A stretch of 40,292 nt of DNA from Bacteroidetes bacterium GWC2_46_850. Its GTDB lineage: Bacteria > Bacteroidota > Bacteroidia > Bacteroidales > Dysgonomonadaceae. The translations under genes and the position numbers were made by a program. This document shows positions 32,647 to 40,292 of the stretch, piece by piece. Numbering within the stretch: position 1 is the stretch's first letter; each line of letters begins with the position of its first letter. The notes beneath the pieces are model-generated. The model was not told the origin of the DNA. It searched no databases and was given only the letters and a program-made list of their open reading frames with translations. The stretch covers positions 1-40,292 of the forward strand of contig MENQ01000005.1 of the NCBI GenBank assembly GCA_001768325.1. The letters are read 5' to 3'.

Positions 32647-33294
32647 GTGGAAAATGTCTATATTTTAGCAGATAACCAGGATGTCACGCGTGAAGGGTTG
32701 CGTTCATACCTGAAGGTAACAGATCCGGATGGTCGTGTGGTGGAGGTAACCAATTACAGAAAACTGCTCGAGGAATTGCGGAATCACTCCCTGGCGGTAG
32801 TGGTGATCGATTATTCCCTGTTCGATTTTTCGTCTGTCAACCACCTGCTCAACATCAAAAGCGGTGCCAGACTGTCGACCTGGCTCTTTTTTTCTGATGA
32901 ACCGGGTGAACATTTTCTGCGACAACTGCTTACGGCCGATCCCACCATCAGCGTGGCTCTGAAGAATAATAGCAGGTCACAACTGCTGGATGCGTTGAGG
33001 CGTGTGTCGGTGGGAGAAGTCTACTGGTGTGACTATGCAGAATCTGTGATGGGGTCGGGTGTGCCTCCTGCGAAAATAACCGATACCCTGACGGCCTCTG
33101 AAAAAAAGATCCTCCATGAAATCGCATTGGGCAAGACAACAAAAGAGATTGCCACAGAGAAGAATCTTAGCTTTCACACGGTGAATGCGCATCGGCGCAA
33201 TATATACCGCAAACTGCAGGTCAACAGCGTGAATGAGGCCACACGCTACGCGCTGCAGGCAGGTTTGATTGATCTGATGGAATATTATATATAA
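32647..33294 (+). CDS. LuxR-type response-regulator-like protein
   Basis: The 215-residue protein starts at GTG. Its N-terminal receiver-like domain (about 1-125) has an acidic pocket in LADNQD, a possible phospho-acceptor Asp in VVVIDYSLFDF at about residue 58 and a Lys in SVALKNNS. The C-terminal LuxR/NarL helix-turn-helix (about 148-205) reads LTASEKKILHEIALGKTTKEIATEKNLSFHTVNAHRRNIYRKLQVNSV. No histidine kinase gene is adjacent. It diverges from cysK with 98 bases between, so it may regulate that gene, but the receiver's signal is unknown. Confidence 0.85.
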   Translation: MENVYILADNQDVTREGLRSYLKVTDPDGRVVEVTNYRKLLEELRNHSLAVVVIDYSLFDFSSVNHLLNIKSGARLSTWLFFSDEPGEHFLRQLLTADPTISVALKNNSRSQLLDALRRVSVGEVYWCDYAESVMGSGVPPAKITDTLTASEKKILHEIALGKTTKEIATEKNLSFHTVNAHRRNIYRKLQVNSVNEATRYALQAGLIDLMEYYI

Positions 33295-33308
33295 AAATGT
33301 TCCCGGTC

Positions 33309-34274
33309 TCAGGGACGTTCAATGATCTTCCAGATGGCTTCCATCCAGGCTTCACTGTGGTTCAGTGAAGGTATAAAGACAAATTTTTCACCACCAGACT
33401 CCATGAAAAGCCTTCTTGCCTCGATATCGATGTCGAACAATGTCTCCATGTTGTCCACCGGAAAGCCAGGCGCCATCACTGCCACCTTCTTCCAACCCAG
33501 TCCGGGCAGGTCGGCAATATCTTTAGTCAGAAATGGTTTCAGCCAGTTGTTTCCTCTCTGTGATGCGTAAAAAAGTAGGGTATGATGGGGATCGAAACCT
33601 GTCTTTTCACAGATAAGCCGATTGGTCTCCTTCACCTGATAGACATAATCATACTCCTTTCCTCTTTTCCAGGCTTCCTCTACCTGTGAGACGGGCAGGC
33701 TGTGATAGCTGAATACCAGTCGGTCTACATCCTCCAGATAGGGCTTAGCCAGCGCTGCGAGCGCGTTGATGAAAGCAAGATGATTGTAGTAGGGCTCCAC
33801 AAACTTTAGCCGGAAAGAGTGGGGATGACGGTAAAATATGCGACCGATGGCATCCTTGGCAGTCTGGGTGGTGGATTGGGCAAAATGGGGATAGAGGGGA
33901 AAGACGATCACCTCATGCAGAAGCGGACATTTCTCTTCCAGCTTTTTGAAAGCTCCCATGATGTCGGGCTCTCCATAACGCATGGCTATTTCGACCGGAA
34001 GTCCTTTCCTTGATTCCAGCTCCACGGAGAGCCGTTGCATGTGATACAACAGGGGTGATATCTCAGGTTCCTCCCTGCGCCACACCTGTCCGTATTTTTC
34101 CGCTGAACCGGAGGCGGAGAGGGGTGCAATGACCTGCGTAGCGAGAAATTTAGACCACCACTCGGGCTTCCCCGTCACCAGGGGGTCCGAAAGCATGTCA
34201 CCGATGAATTTCTTTACATCGACCTTGTCCCTGCTCGCAGGCGTACCTGCATTGATTAATAAGATGCCTCTCAT
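33309..34274 (-). CDS. hemH: Ferrochelatase
   Basis: The 321-residue enzyme inserts ferrous iron into protoporphyrin (or coproporphyrin) in heme synthesis. Motifs are MRGILLINAGTPASRD, YGEPDIMGAFKKLE, VFPLYPHFAQSTTQTAKD, the catalytic His in LVFSYHSLPVSQVE, YASQRGNNWLKPFL, and the Glu in MAPGFPVDNMETLFDIDIEARRLFME. The length is typical of bacterial ferrochelatase. The 3' end is convergent with the LuxR-type gene, 14 bases away. The region upstream holds a GTCAGC repeat tract instead of an obvious promoter. Confidence 0.95.
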   Translation of the reverse strand: MRGILLINAGTPASRDKVDVKKFIGDMLSDPLVTGKPEWWSKFLATQVIAPLSASGSAEKYGQVWRREEPEISPLLYHMQRLSVELESRKGLPVEIAMRYGEPDIMGAFKKLEEKCPLLHEVIVFPLYPHFAQSTTQTAKDAIGRIFYRHPHSFRLKFVEPYYNHLAFINALAALAKPYLEDVDRLVFSYHSLPVSQVEEAWKRGKEYDYVYQVKETNRLICEKTGFDPHHTLLFYASQRGNNWLKPFLTKDIADLPGLGWKKVAVMAPGFPVDNMETLFDIDIEARRLFMESGGEKFVFIPSLNHSEAWMEAIWKIIERP

Positions 34275-34277
34275 ATT

Positions 34278-34418
34278 TTAGCGGTCAGCGGTCAGCGGTC
34301 AGCTTTCAGCTCTTTCAGTGGAGTGCTTTTTCGTGACAGCGGTTTTGTTTTTAGTTCTTAGCTTTCAGCAGTCAGCTCTTTCAGAGAAAGCTTGAAGCCG
34401 GCAGCGGTTTTGTTTTTA
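34278..34418. repeat. GTCAGC repeat tract, locus 3
   Basis: Units GCGGTCAGCGGTCAGCGGTC and TTTCAGCAGTCAGCTCTTTCAG appear, plus two copies of a longer element (GACAGCGGTTTTGTTTTTAG near 34336 and GGCAGCGGTTTTGTTTTTAA near 34400). No ORF is present. The tract separates hemH from manA and resembles the tracts at 23378 and 25030. Confidence 0.6.
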
Positions 34419-34419
34419 A

Positions 34420-35439
34420 TTATAGACTTTGCGTGACGAAGGTTTCGAGCAATCTGGTTGATTCAGTCGGGATAAGAGTGACCGAGCCGGTATTGGCGGG
34501 GATGAGCATCGACTCTCCCTGACGGATAGTTTCCACGTTGCCCTTGTCATCTTCAACAGTGCACTGTCCGCCCATGCAGATGTAAATCACGAACGAATCG
34601 AGATCGGCATAGGAGCGAGTCATGGACACCTCCTGTTCCATTTCTAGCAGGTTGGTGGTGAAGTAAGGGCAGGATGCCAACTTCACTGGATTGTTTATAT
34701 TTCTATTGTAATTTGTTTTATATGAATCATATACGATATAATCAATTGCGTCTTTTGCTAGTTCTGTATGGAGCTCGCGGCTGTTGCCTGCGGCATCTTT
34801 CCGGTTGTAGTCGTAGATACGGTAAGTAATGTCTGAGGTCTGCTGGATCTCCGCAATAAAGCACCCTGCGCCAATGGCATGAACTCTTCCTGCAGGCAGG
34901 AAAAAAACATCACCTTCCTGCACTTCATATCTTTTTAATGTGTGGGTGAAGGTGTTGTTTTGCACTGTTTCCACATACTCCTCCGGTGTGATTTGTTTCT
35001 CAAAACCGGAGTAAAGGAATGCGCCCGGAGCAGCTTTGATTACGTACCACATCTCTGTTTTTCCGAAAGAATGGTGTCTCTCTCCGGCCAGCTTGTCATC
35101 CGGGTGAACCTGAATGGAAAGGTCATCCCGCGCATCGATAAATTTGATGAGCAACGGGAAAGTGTTCCCGAACTTGTGATACACCTCCCTGCCGACCAGG
35201 GTATCCCTGGCTTCTGTAATAAGTTCTTCGAGTGTGGTACCTGCAAGGTGACCGTTGGCAACGACCGACAGGTTGTTTTTTACACCCGATATTTCCCAGC
35301 TTTCGCCAATGCCTTCCTTCACCGGATCAATCCCTTTGAAATGGCTGATATCGGACCCACCCCAGATAACCGGCTTGAGGATGGGTTGAAATTTAAACGG
35401 GTATAATGAATGGGTGATTTTTTGTTTGTTGTATATCAT
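34420..35439 (-). CDS. manA: Mannose-6-phosphate isomerase, class I
   Basis: This 339-residue zinc cupin enzyme interconverts mannose-6-phosphate and fructose-6-phosphate. Motifs are LYPFKFQPILKPVIWGG, GIGESWEISGVKNNLSVV, PLLIKFIDARDDLSIQVHPDDKLAGERH, GKTEMWYVIKA, FFLPAGRVHAIGAGCFIAEIQQTSDITYRIYDYNR and a C-terminal cupin (SMLIPANTGSVTLIP). The metal ligands are the His/Glu of QVHPDD, GKTEM and RVHAIG. It lies 16 bases after glgB, so both are probably co-transcribed for glycogen and mannose-phosphate metabolism. Confidence 0.93.
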   Translation of the reverse strand: MIYNKQKITHSLYPFKFQPILKPVIWGGSDISHFKGIDPVKEGIGESWEISGVKNNLSVVANGHLAGTTLEELITEARDTLVGREVYHKFGNTFPLLIKFIDARDDLSIQVHPDDKLAGERHHSFGKTEMWYVIKAAPGAFLYSGFEKQITPEEYVETVQNNTFTHTLKRYEVQEGDVFFLPAGRVHAIGAGCFIAEIQQTSDITYRIYDYNRKDAAGNSRELHTELAKDAIDYIVYDSYKTNYNRNINNPVKLASCPYFTTNLLEMEQEVSMTRSYADLDSFVIYICMGGQCTVEDDKGNVETIRQGESMLIPANTGSVTLIPTESTRLLETFVTQSL

Positions 35440-35455
35440 ATTAAAAAATAACGTT

Positions 35456-37471
35456 TTAATGGGGTTCTTTTATCTTCATGACAAAGGCGGTGCGTGCAGG
35501 CAGATAAAGCTTGAGCCAACCTTTGTTGTGGGGTGCATAAAGCGGGTCATACTGGGTGAAATGAGGCAGACTGTCGTCGTTCAGCCCGAAACCACCGTAC
35601 TCCGGACTGTCGGTGTCGAGTACAATCTTATATTCACCCTGGGGTACCAGGATGCCGTAATCGGAGTAGGACTCCTGGGGGTGAAAATTGTAAACAAAGA
35701 GCAGATTACCCCGCATATAAGCGAGTATGCTGTCGTCGTCCTTATCCCATATCTTCACCAGTGTGGTGGCCTGAAAAGCGGGAACCGACCGGATAAGGTC
35801 GATCATGGCCTGGTCGAAATCGCCCAGATAGTGATATTTCAGATTGGAATCATCCGCCAGATGCCACTGTCGGCGTGCGTATTTATAGGACCAGTTGTTC
35901 CCTTCACGGGGAAAATCGATCCATTCGGGATGACCGAACTCGTTACCCATGAAATTGAGGTAGCCGCCATTGATGGTAGTGGCCGTCACCAGGCGGATCA
36001 TCTTATGCAGGGCGATACCGCGATCTACACGGAGAGAGCTGCTGGTCCACTTCGACATGAACCAGTACATATCGGCATCGATCAGCCGGAAGATGATGGT
36101 CTTGTCACCCACCAGTGCCTGGTCGTGGCTCTCGGCATAGGAGATGGTCTTTTCATCGGCGCGCCGGTTGGTAACTTCCCACCAGATGGCACTCGGACAC
36201 CATTCCTCGTCTTTCTTTTCCTTGATGGTCCTGATCCAGAAGTCAGGAATGTTCATGGCCATCCGGTAGTCGAAGCCATAGCCGCCGCCTTCCGGCTTCA
36301 CGGCCAGTCCGGGCATCCCGCTCACCTCCTCGGCAATGGTCAGTGCATGCGGGTTCACCTCATGAATGAGCTTGTTGGCGAGGGTGAGGTAACAGATGGC
36401 GTCACCATCCTGTCCAGCGTTGTAGTAGTCGCTGTAGTTGCTGAACGACTCCTCCAGGCCATGGCTCAGGTAGATCATGGAGGTAACGCCATCGAACCGG
36501 AAGCCGTCGAATTTATATTCTTCCAGCCAGTATTTGCAGTTGGAAAGCAGGAAATGAAGCACTTCGTCCTTGCCATAGTCGAAACAGAGTGAATCCCACG
36601 CCTTGTGGTTCCTCCGCTCCGGGTTGCTGTGGAAATAGAGATTGTAGGAGCCGTCCATCCGTGCGATGCCTTCGGTTTCGTTCTTTACGGCATGTGAATG
36701 CACAATATCCATGATTACGGCAATGCCCATGTCGTGGGCCGTGTCAATCAGCGCCTTCAGTTCATCCGGTGTTCCACTTCTTGAGGAAGGAGCAAAGAAA
36801 CTGGATACATGATAGCCGAACGACCCGTAATAGGGGTGTTCCTGGATGGCCATCACCTGTATGGCATTGTAACCGTTCTCCTTTACACGGGGGAGTATGT
36901 TTTCGCGAAACTCGTTGTAGGTGCCCACTCTTTCTTCCTCGGTAGACATTCCCACATGTGTTTCATAAATAAGCAGGGGAGCGGTATCTGGCCTGAAATG
37001 GGTATGCCTGAACTGATACTTGTTTTCAGGCTCCCATACCTGTGCAGAAAATATGCAGGTGTTATTGTCCTGTACCACCCGCCTGCTCCAGGCAGGAATG
37101 CGCTCACCGGAGCCCCCTTCCCAGCGCACGTGAAGCTTGTAGAGGTCGCCGTGACGGATGCGCTCAATGGGAATCCTGACCTCCCAGACGCCATTTTTAG
37201 TCTTCCGTAAACGGTACGACTCCAGGTGTTGCCACTCATTGAAGGTGCCCACCAGAAATATATCAGTGGCGTGAGGTGCCCACTCGCGGAATATCCATCC
37301 GTCGGGTGTCAGGTGGAGACCGAAATAGAGATAGCCGGTCGCAAAATCCGACAATGTGATGTTACCACCCTGTGTGAGATGGTCCATCCTTTTCTCGTAA
37401 TAGGCGTGACGTCCTTCAATTGACTTTGCATAGGGCTTGAGCCACGGATCGTTTTTGAGAATGTCGAGCAT
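35456..37471 (-). CDS. glgB: 1,4-alpha-glucan branching enzyme (GH13)
   Basis: The 671-residue enzyme forms alpha-1,6 branches in glycogen. A CBM48 N-terminal domain (WIFREWAPHATDIFLVGTFNEWQ near 60) precedes the catalytic barrel. Barrel regions are VIMDIVHSHAVKN near 253, nucleophile region FDGFRFDGVTSMIY near 318, acid region ALTIAEEVSGMPG near 375 and ISYAESHDQAL near 442. The C-terminal all-beta domain ends AFVMKIKEPH. The sequence resembles the eukaryote-like branch of branching enzymes found in Bacteroidota. It is co-directional with manA (16 bases) and the YhcH-family gene (20 bases) as one operon. Confidence 0.93.
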   Translation of the reverse strand: MLDILKNDPWLKPYAKSIEGRHAYYEKRMDHLTQGGNITLSDFATGYLYFGLHLTPDGWIFREWAPHATDIFLVGTFNEWQHLESYRLRKTKNGVWEVRIPIERIRHGDLYKLHVRWEGGSGERIPAWSRRVVQDNNTCIFSAQVWEPENKYQFRHTHFRPDTAPLLIYETHVGMSTEEERVGTYNEFRENILPRVKENGYNAIQVMAIQEHPYYGSFGYHVSSFFAPSSRSGTPDELKALIDTAHDMGIAVIMDIVHSHAVKNETEGIARMDGSYNLYFHSNPERRNHKAWDSLCFDYGKDEVLHFLLSNCKYWLEEYKFDGFRFDGVTSMIYLSHGLEESFSNYSDYYNAGQDGDAICYLTLANKLIHEVNPHALTIAEEVSGMPGLAVKPEGGGYGFDYRMAMNIPDFWIRTIKEKKDEEWCPSAIWWEVTNRRADEKTISYAESHDQALVGDKTIIFRLIDADMYWFMSKWTSSSLRVDRGIALHKMIRLVTATTINGGYLNFMGNEFGHPEWIDFPREGNNWSYKYARRQWHLADDSNLKYHYLGDFDQAMIDLIRSVPAFQATTLVKIWDKDDDSILAYMRGNLLFVYNFHPQESYSDYGILVPQGEYKIVLDTDSPEYGGFGLNDDSLPHFTQYDPLYAPHNKGWLKLYLPARTAFVMKIKEPH

Positions 37472-37491
37472 GATGGATCGGCTTGAATGGT

Positions 37492-37941
37492 TTACAGCAC
37501 CGCTACTTTGATGATGATCTTTTTCGTAGGACCTTCTCCGATGAGGGGAGCATGGCCATCTTCGGGAGAGAAGATCACAAACTCACCCGGCTGAACAGTC
37601 ACCATGGCCGAAGGCTTGTCGGCAAAGAATTCAATATCATTCCCTTCGTCGTATCCCGCATCGGGTAAGGAAAGTGTAGCAAGCGATTTCCAGCCGAAGG
37701 TTTCTGCCTTGGCGATTGGTATCTGTATGTCGATAAACTTTTTATGTGTCTCCAGTCGTGCTGCGTCGGCCGCTTTGAGTGCCGTTTCCACGATGGAGGC
37801 CCTGAGCTGCTTGCCTTCAATCTCAACCGATCCTGCGGGAGCCGACTCCATGTCGAGCTGGCGGATATATTCAAAAGCTTTTTCAAAAAGGGGATGCAGG
37901 CTGAAATAATTGGCTGCATTCGCGAGGTTGTCTACAATCAT
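37492..37941 (-). CDS. YhcH/YjgK/YiaL family protein
   Basis: The 149-residue cupin-like protein has family motifs MIVDNLANAANYFSLHPLFEKAFEYIRQLD, KLRASIVETA-type strand (GKQLRASIVETALKAADAARLETHKKFIDIQIPIA) and PGEFVIFSPEDGHAPLIGEGP, whose His/Glu residues likely bind metal. The family is linked to sugar or sialic acid metabolism, but its reaction is not well defined. It is first in the operon with glgB and manA. A minus-strand TATATTTG (37971-37978) is the likely promoter. Confidence 0.9.
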   Translation of the reverse strand: MIVDNLANAANYFSLHPLFEKAFEYIRQLDMESAPAGSVEIEGKQLRASIVETALKAADAARLETHKKFIDIQIPIAKAETFGWKSLATLSLPDAGYDEGNDIEFFADKPSAMVTVQPGEFVIFSPEDGHAPLIGEGPTKKIIIKVAVL

Positions 37942-37970
37942 AGTAATTTTCTTTGTTTAATCAAACAGGA

Positions 37971-37978
37971 CAAATATA
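37971..37978 (-). promoter_or_regulatory. -7 motif of the YhcH-glgB-manA operon
   Basis: TATATTTG on the minus strand, 30 bases upstream of the ATG at 37941, matches the Bacteroidota consensus. No convincing -33 element is seen. Confidence 0.5.
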
Positions 37979-38170
37979 CGTGAAAATCGACGTATTTCCA
38001 AGCGCATGAAATGAAAACATTTTTTACCGTCGAAAGATTACAAAAATAACGATTTCAGAAAAATAAATAAGCCATCCGACACAGATTCTGTTTTTGATGT
38101 TTTTTCACTGTATGCTTCTTTCCTTTGATGTATGATAAAACGATAAAGTACAAAAATAGAAAAAAAAATA

Positions 38171-38178
38171 TATCTTTG
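38171..38178 (+). promoter_or_regulatory. -7 motif for the PDZ protein gene
   Basis: TATCTTTG lies 32 bases before ATG 38210 in a very A-rich stretch and matches the Bacteroidota -7 element. Confidence 0.5.
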
Positions 38179-38209
38179 TGGTCTTGAGTATAATTATAGA
38201 AACAACACA

Positions 38210-39646
38210 ATGAAACGGGCATACTATATATTGTTAATGACGATTTTCCTTACGGGAAGTTTGGTGGCACAAAATGGGGAGACAACCTGTAGTCTGGGGT
38301 TTACTTTCGAAATAAGTGACAATAAGACATGGGGATACAAAGAACCGGTAGTCACCGCCATTACACCCGGGTCGCCCGCAGAAAGAGCCGGGTTGCAATT
38401 GAAAGATATCATCCTTTCTGTGAATCAAAAAGGTACTTACCTGAAGTCATACAGCACCGTACGTTCTTTTTTCGATCAGCAGGAGGGTGAAATGACACTT
38501 GCCGTCCGCAATTTCAAATATTCTTTCAGGGAGATGACCATTACCAAGGATTGCCGCCATGGCAGTGCCATTACCGAAGCAAAACTAGCTCCGGTATTTG
38601 CATTTTACAGCCTGGAGGATGTGCAGGACCGTCGTTTTCTGATGCCGGTGAAAACAAAAGTAAATGAAGAGGCGCTGTTTCACAATTATCGTACCTTTGG
38701 TTTTGCTCCGGGAGATGAAAGCACCAGGGTGCTCGATGAACGCATCAATGCTATATTCACCCGTGCACTGACAGCAATGGGGCTGCAATATAGTCCCGAT
38801 GACCCCGACTTCATCATTCAGACTTATTACAGTTACCAGAACAATCCTATGTATAAGGCCGAATCGACGACTTTCGGGAGTTATCTGCCGGTATGGCGGT
38901 TCGATACCCGAAATCGCCGTACGGTGCGGGTGCCACTATATGATCCTTCCGAGGCGGTTCGCGTGGATGATATTGCCTATAATCTCGATTTTGGATATCG
39001 TTTCTATGATCGTAAGTTTGTGGAAGCGGGCGGAATGACTCTTATCTGGGAAAGTGAGGTGAAGGAACGGCTGAGCGGTCACTACGACCTGCTGGACTAT
39101 CTGGAGATGAACCTGCCACTTCTGTTGCTGAAGTTTCCCTATGTGGGCAATCGGTCGTTTGGAACCTACCAGGTAAAATATCTCAAATACAATTATACCG
39201 GTATCGGTTATAATCTGAACGATCTCAAAACGGTGGTCTCCGTCGATCCCGAATCACCGGCCGCGATAGCAGGCATCCTGCCTGGCGATGTGGTGATGAA
39301 TATTCAGGGACATAATTTCGACCATACTTCTCAGTCGCTCACGGAGGGCTACCGCCGGTTTCTGGCAGAGACGATGAACCTGCGGGATAAAAACACCCGC
39401 TACACCGATGCAAACGGTTTCAAGGATTGCATGTTCTGGGATACGGCCAATTATTACGCTATTGCCCAGGCCCTCTCCGATAATCGCAGATATAAAGCAG
39501 CATTTTCCTATCTTTTTAATTTTAATCAATACATCGACTGGCATACACCGAAGATCATTAACATTGAAGTGAGGCGAGGCGACAACGTATTGAATTTTGC
39601 GGTCACCTCCCGGATAACAACCAGCTCCCACATTATGGTGAATTGA
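38210..39646 (+). CDS. Exported protein with two PDZ-like modules around a DUF4136-like domain
   Basis: The 478-residue protein has a signal peptide (MKRAYYILLMTIFLTGSLVAQ). A first PDZ-like module lies at about 45-95 (EPVVTAITPGSPAERAGLQLKDIILSVNQ). A central region resembling DUF4136 lies at about 155-310 (LFHNYRTFGFAPGDE, AIFTRALTAMGLQYSPDDPDFIIQTYYSYQ, FDTRNRRTVRVP). A second PDZ-like module lies at about 340-375 (DLKTVVSVDPESPAAIAGILPGDVVMNIQG). No protease domain or catalytic serine motif is visible, so it may bind peptides or act as a cell-envelope scaffold. The DUF4136 match is approximate. It is a stand-alone gene followed by the rRNA promoter region. Confidence 0.75.
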   Translation: MKRAYYILLMTIFLTGSLVAQNGETTCSLGFTFEISDNKTWGYKEPVVTAITPGSPAERAGLQLKDIILSVNQKGTYLKSYSTVRSFFDQQEGEMTLAVRNFKYSFREMTITKDCRHGSAITEAKLAPVFAFYSLEDVQDRRFLMPVKTKVNEEALFHNYRTFGFAPGDESTRVLDERINAIFTRALTAMGLQYSPDDPDFIIQTYYSYQNNPMYKAESTTFGSYLPVWRFDTRNRRTVRVPLYDPSEAVRVDDIAYNLDFGYRFYDRKFVEAGGMTLIWESEVKERLSGHYDLLDYLEMNLPLLLLKFPYVGNRSFGTYQVKYLKYNYTGIGYNLNDLKTVVSVDPESPAAIAGILPGDVVMNIQGHNFDHTSQSLTEGYRRFLAETMNLRDKNTRYTDANGFKDCMFWDTANYYAIAQALSDNRRYKAAFSYLFNFNQYIDWHTPKIINIEVRRGDNVLNFAVTSRITTSSHIMVN

Positions 39647-39724
39647 TAAGCATGTGTTTATGAATGTATTCCTTTTTGGGACGATGAAAGAAGCAAAAAA
39701 AACAACAAAAAAATGAGAAAATAT

Positions 39725-39893
39725 TTGGAAGGTATCTGCTAAATTTGCTACCTTTGTAGCCCTTTCCGGAAAAAAGGAGTTCATCATGGAGATGATGAGA
39801 GCGTCACAAGCGCACTTCGAAAAGCCGGAAAAGAAAAAAAAGAAAAAAACTTTTCAAAAAAGTTTTGGGATTAAAAAAAAGTCCTTATCTTTG
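39725..39893 (+). promoter_or_regulatory. Tandem rRNA operon promoters P1 and P2
   Basis: P1: TTG (39725-39727) and TACCTTTG (39749-39756). P2: TTG (39865-39867) and TATCTTTG (39886-39893), 18 bases apart. Both match the Bacteroidota TTG / TAnnTTTG pattern. A/T-rich tracts precede P2 (39829-39880), as in strong rRNA promoters. They lie about 330-480 bases before the 16S start. Confidence 0.65.
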
Positions 39894-40226
39894 CACCCGC
39901 TTTTGGAAGGAACCCCTCAGGGAAACGGAAGGAAGCCGAAAGAGATCTTTAGAAGACTTACATATACGTTTAAAGACAAAGCAGAGTATACAAGGGTTCT
40001 GTAAAAGAAATTTTCAGAACAAATTGGTACCCGTTCAATAAATAAAGGTTTAAAAAAATAAATCGTGAATCCGGGAGTTATTTTGAAAGGATCGACCCTG
40101 TTGTAAGGGAGATTTTTCATGTGGATGATTTTTTTTTGACTGGGCCGCTTTACAGGGGATCGACCTTATTAAGAGGTTTTATCGTACCTGTCGGGGCAGT
40201 TTCAAGGAAATAAAAAAAACAAATTT
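39894..40226 (+). other. rRNA leader region
   Basis: This is transcribed leader upstream of 16S rRNA with no gene supported. Two GGATCGACC copies (40089-40097 and 40157-40165) are each followed by a small stem (CCCT...AGGG after the first). GAGATCTTTAGAAG (39941-39954) is a loose boxA-like sequence. These are probable processing or antitermination signals. Confidence 0.5.
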
Positions 40227-40292
40227 ACAATGAAGAGTTTGATCCTGGCTCAGGATGAACGCTAGCGATAGGCCTAACACATGCAAGTCGAG
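40227..40292 (+). rRNA. 16S ribosomal RNA, 5' end only
   Basis: The universal start TGAAGAGTTTGATCCTGGCT is at 40231-40250, followed by CAGGATGAACGCTAGCGATAG and AACACATGCAAGTCGAG, a Bacteroidota-type 5' region. The gene continues beyond the window. The 5' boundary is set by analogy with E. coli 16S. Confidence 0.95.

Noticed and set aside
23378-34418. CRISPR array suggested by the repeated GTCAGC units
   Set aside because: Units are short, irregular and without constant spacers, and no cas genes are nearby.
35414-36592. 392-codon plus-strand ORF opposite glgB
   Set aside because: It overlaps a complete branching enzyme with all catalytic motifs; its translation has no known motif and it opens within the manA start region.
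39786-40004. 72-codon ORF in the 16S leader
   Set aside because: It spans the P2 promoter and poly-A/T tracts, is extremely Lys-rich from A runs, and lies in the transcribed rRNA leader.

Overview
The window looks like a chromosomal segment of a Bacteroidales bacterium. It ends with the first bases of a 16S rRNA gene whose 5' sequence is of Bacteroidota type. Many genes are preceded by the Bacteroidota -7 promoter motif TAnnTTTG. It also carries a SusC/SusD pair and a RuvC/DUF4286 pair of the kind found in this phylum. A Dysgonomonadaceae-like host (Proteiniphilum/Petrimonas relatives) is my best guess; it rests on memory of the 16S start and the gene content, not on a search.

Region 1 (about 1-12,800) is accessory DNA and is visibly more AT-rich than the rest. 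A tyrosine recombinase (11639-12775, minus) is followed, in its own direction of transcription, by blocks that look like gene cassettes separated by long imperfect hairpin sites. These are an NmrA-type oxidoreductase gene, an IS91-family element that carries its own tyrosine recombinase, and a 7.3-kb minus-strand block for sulfur handling. That block encodes an AraC regulator, a TauE/SafE exporter, a membrane polyferredoxin, an ArsR-rhodanese fusion, a small membrane protein, a methyltransferase, a cysteine desulfurase, two DsrE-like proteins and a CGGC-domain protein. The two best sites (84-214 and 7990-8121) share stem sequences, and their outer ends match across the intervening block as integron attC ends would. 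I read this as an integron-like array in reverse orientation, although the recombinase lacks the extra insertion typical of IntI.

Region 2 (about 13,000-19,200) is core-like: an XRE-cupin regulator followed by an acyl-CoA ligase, a cytochrome c/sugar dehydrogenase lipoprotein, tRNA-Ala(GGC) with a terminator, DUF4286, ruvC, an HU-like/SPOR membrane protein and a 38-codon ORF.

Region 3 (about 19,200-32,600) is outer-membrane and sulfur themed: a TonB-dependent-receptor-like barrel, a PLP trans-sulfuration-family enzyme, a glycine-rich barrel of unknown function, and a TlpA-like thioredoxin lipoprotein with SusD and SusC. Upstream of susC lies a terminator, then a 37-residue Met/Cys-rich ORF, then cysK, all on the minus strand. 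That order suggests a cysK-leader-attenuator-susCD-thioredoxin unit controlled by sulfur amino-acid supply.

Region 4 (about 32,600-40,292) holds a LuxR-type regulator divergent from cysK, hemH, a manA-glgB-yhcH-type operon, a PDZ/DUF4136-like exported protein, and tandem promoters and a leader feeding the 16S gene cut off by the window end.
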